A stretch of 64,000 nt of DNA from assembly GCF_045310675.1 (NCBI RefSeq), contig NZ_JBJHZZ010000003.1, positions 1-64,000 on the forward strand. Reading direction: 5' to 3'. This document shows, in pieces, positions 62,182 through 64,000 of the stretch (within the stretch, counting starts at the first letter, position 1; every line of letters starts with the position of its first letter). The position numbers and the translations under genes are program-made. The notes under the pieces are model-generated. The model saw nothing but the letters and a program-made list of their open reading frames with translations. It was not told the DNA's origin and did no database searches. This DNA comes from Clostridium_AT stratigraminis. GTDB taxonomy: Bacteria; Bacillota; Clostridia; Clostridiales; Clostridiaceae.

Positions 62182-63032
62182 TAATTACCACCCTCACACT
62201 CTTTTGTTCTTAGAGTAATTTTTCTTCTTAATATATCAAAGTAATCATAACCGTCTAGCTTAATCAAGCTGCATTTTAATGGAGACATAGTCACTTCTAT
62301 TTTGTCATTATTTTTAAGCTCATAGGATTGCTGCCCATCTACAGTTAGAAAAACACTTTCAAATTTTCTCTTAATTGCTACATTTATTTTACTGCTGCCA
62401 TCTACAACCAATGTTCTCACTCCAAGAGAATGTGGACAAATTGGTGTGATAGACATTAGCTTTAAGGTAGGATACATTATAGGTCCTCCAGCAGACAATG
62501 AATACGCTGTTGAGCCTGTTGGTGTTGAAATAATCACTCCATCTGCAGTAAATGATGCATAATACTTGTCATCTATATAAATTTCGTATTTAGCCATTCT
62601 AGCTAATGTTCCTTTAGCCACTACTATGTCGTTTAAACCTATATAGTTTTTAACATCATTCTCCTTTTCAATTTTGCAGTTTAATATAATCCTATCTTCA
62701 ATTTTAAACTTTTTTTCTTTTATATTTATGATTGCCATAGCAAAATCTGTACTAACTACCTCAGTTAAAAAGCCCAAATTCCCTATGTTTACCCCTAGAA
62801 TAGGAATATTGTACTTTGCAACTTCCCGGGCAGTGCCTAAAAGAGTCCCATCTCCGCCAACAGAAATAATAAAGTCAAGAAAGGTATCTTTAATACTATG
62901 TAAATCCTGACTGTCCTTAAATATAGTGATTTTGGAATCTGGAATTATATTTTCAATAGTATTTGTAATGAAACTTAATATATCTCCATTAATATCTTTT
63001 TCAGTATTAATATTTATACCAATATTTTTCAT
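62181..63032 (-). CDS. nadK: NAD kinase
   Basis: Phosphorylates NAD to NADP, 283 aa. The family motif is SVGGDGTLLGTAR, followed by GVNIGNLGFLTEV, the NAD-binding TPTGSTAYSLSAGGPI and PICPHSL. It lies between tlyA and argR in one run. Confidence 0.96.
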   Translation of the reverse strand: MKNIGININTEKDINGDILSFITNTIENIIPDSKITIFKDSQDLHSIKDTFLDFIISVGGDGTLLGTAREVAKYNIPILGVNIGNLGFLTEVVSTDFAMAIINIKEKKFKIEDRIILNCKIEKENDVKNYIGLNDIVVAKGTLARMAKYEIYIDDKYYASFTADGVIISTPTGSTAYSLSAGGPIMYPTLKLMSITPICPHSLGVRTLVVDGSSKINVAIKRKFESVFLTVDGQQSYELKNNDKIEVTMSPLKCSLIKLDGYDYFDILRRKITLRTKECEGGN

Positions 63033-63051
63033 AATTCCTCCAGCGTAATAA

Positions 63052-63864
63052 TTAAGTTAATTTACCGTGGGCCATTTCTACTATTTTGTCTATGTTCTTT
63101 AAATCAAAGGTACAGTTTAAGCTCATATCCTTGGAAAAAAATACTAAATATTCAATATTTCCTTCTGGTCCCCTTATAGGTGAAAAATCTAAATTCAAAA
63201 TATTAAGCTTTTGTTCAATTATAAAATTAATTATTCCATATATTACTTCTTTATGAGTTAATGGATCTTTTACTACACCCTTCTTACCAACCTTATCCCT
63301 TCCAGCTTCAAACTGTGGTTTTATAAGTGCAACTACTTTTCCTTCATTTTTAAGCAAATTTACCACAGGTGGAATAACTTTTTTTAATGAAATAAAAGAT
63401 ACATCTATACTTGCAAAGTCACCATATTCACCTATTTGTTCGTAAGTTACATATCTCACATTTGTCCTTTCAAGGCAAAGAACTCTTGGATCTGTTCTTA
63501 GTTTCCAGGCAAACTGACCGTATCCAACATCTATAGCGATAACCTTTTGTGCTCCATTTTGGAGCATACAATCAGTGAATCCCCCAGTAGAAGCACCAAT
63601 ATCAAAACAAGTTAATGCATTTAGGTTAAGATCAAAGTTTTTTATAGCTTTTTCTAATTTAAGACCACCTCTACTGACATATGGCATAACCTCTCCTTTT
63701 ATTTCTATTGAAGAAGAAGTGGGTACCTTTTCACCTGCTTTATCAACTCTTTGACCATCTATAAAAATTTGACCAGCCATTATGCTTGCCCTTGCTTTTT
63801 CTCTAGATGGAAACATTCCATTATTAACTAAAAGTATATCTAATCTTTCTTTTGTCTGCGACAT
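63052..63864 (-). CDS. tlyA: TlyA family rRNA (cytidine-2'-O)-methyltransferase
   Basis: A 270-aa protein with an N-terminal S4 domain (ERLDILLVNNGMFPSREKARASIMAG) and an FtsJ-like methyltransferase domain: FDIGASTGGFTDCMLQNGAQKVIAIDVGYGQ (SAM site), ASIDVSFISLKKVIP, ALIKPQFEAG. The older name is hemolysin A; the M. tuberculosis homologue methylates 16S/23S rRNA. Syntenic dxs-tlyA-nadK order. Confidence 0.94.
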   Translation of the reverse strand: MSQTKERLDILLVNNGMFPSREKARASIMAGQIFIDGQRVDKAGEKVPTSSSIEIKGEVMPYVSRGGLKLEKAIKNFDLNLNALTCFDIGASTGGFTDCMLQNGAQKVIAIDVGYGQFAWKLRTDPRVLCLERTNVRYVTYEQIGEYGDFASIDVSFISLKKVIPPVVNLLKNEGKVVALIKPQFEAGRDKVGKKGVVKDPLTHKEVIYGIINFIIEQKLNILNLDFSPIRGPEGNIEYLVFFSKDMSLNCTFDLKNIDKIVEMAHGKLT

Positions 63865-63879
63865 AGTGACCTCTCTAAA

Positions 63880-64000
63880 CTATAATAATTTAATAATGCT
63901 GTTTGTTATTCCTGATGGGTCTAATCCATATAATTTATAAAGTATATCTACATTGCCATGGGTAATAAATTCATCTTTAAAAGCAAGATTTATCACTTTA
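63880..64000 (-). CDS. dxs: 1-deoxy-D-xylulose-5-phosphate synthase, C-terminal end (partial)
   Basis: Only the last 40 codons lie in the window; the gene continues past 64000. The frame reads KVINLAFKDEFITHGNVDIL and YKLYGLDPSGI, ending at TAG 63880-63882. DEFI-x-HG-x-VDxLYKxxGLD is the conserved DXS C-terminus. DXS makes DXP, the first step of the MEP pathway that ends with the IspH encoded at 4.2-6.1 kb. It sits immediately upstream of tlyA. Confidence 0.88.
   Translation of the reverse strand, partial: KVINLAFKDEFITHGNVDILYKLYGLDPSGITNSIIKLL

Overview
The window is AT-rich, intron-free bacterial DNA with AGGAGG-type ribosome sites and many sporulation genes (spo0A, spoIVB, spoIIM, ytfJ/gerW, an alpha/beta SASP). 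It also carries an IspH-S1 fusion, a selenocysteine formate dehydrogenase and tungstate uptake. Together these point to an anaerobic, spore-forming Clostridium (cluster I type, Bacillota). No rRNA, tRNA, IS element, prophage or CRISPR array was recognised. It reads as chromosomal backbone with metabolic islands.

Layout. 1-12.6 kb: miaB, an aminotransferase followed by a decayed aminotransferase stub, a GNAT protein, a housekeeping operon (flavoprotein, aroH, cmk, ispH-S1), gdhA, an RpiR regulator, mnmM and an RsuA/RluB-type pseudouridine synthase. 12.6-21.8 kb: one formate dehydrogenase/molybdopterin operon read leftwards from a TTGACA-17-TATCAT promoter: moeA, moeA-PBP fusion, MOSC protein, Sec-formate dehydrogenase, a fused Fe-S/flavin electron-transfer subunit, mobA, fdhD. 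21.9-28 kb: a ComEC-like secreted metallo-hydrolase with a DUF3006 protein; a divergent azoreductase/HxlR pair with operator palindromes; a broken moaA; tupABC behind a structured leader resembling a Moco/tungsten-cofactor riboswitch; a SASP gene; a broken hcp. 28-36 kb: ArsR plus a four-domain CoA-disulfide reductase/rhodanese/TusA/DsrE protein, two wall hydrolases, an unreported 30-codon ORF with strong signals, DUF3189, PHP and holin-4 proteins. 36-45 kb: a three-subunit molybdenum hydroxylase, a FUSC/YIEGIA operon, a FetAB-type exporter and a histidine phosphatase. 45-64 kb: a Cys-rich flavoprotein pair, two D-Ala-D-Ala carboxypeptidases, ytfIJ-like genes, scpAB, pdp/punA, spoIIM, yhfC, then the conserved run dxs(partial)-tlyA-nadK-argR-recN-spoIVB-spo0A.

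How the genes fit together. A large part of the window concerns pterin-bound Mo/W enzymes: tungstate uptake (tupABC), cofactor maturation (two MoeA proteins, MobA, FdhD, MOSC) and two client systems (formate dehydrogenase and xanthine-dehydrogenase-like). The local moaA copy is a wreck, so early pterin synthesis must be encoded elsewhere. Redox and sulfur-stress handling (azoR/HxlR, CoADR-rhodanese-TusA-DsrE/ArsR) forms a second theme. The right end is cell-cycle and sporulation core.

Most interesting items: the in-frame UGA and SECIS-like hairpin of the formate dehydrogenase, the fused electron-transfer partner, the tupA leader, three gene remnants not covered by ordinary ORF calling (moaA, hcp, aminotransferase), the 30-aa ORF at 33855, the Cys-rich flavoprotein pair at 45193-47473, and a perfect palindromic terminator that makes two convergent proteins end in the same residues.
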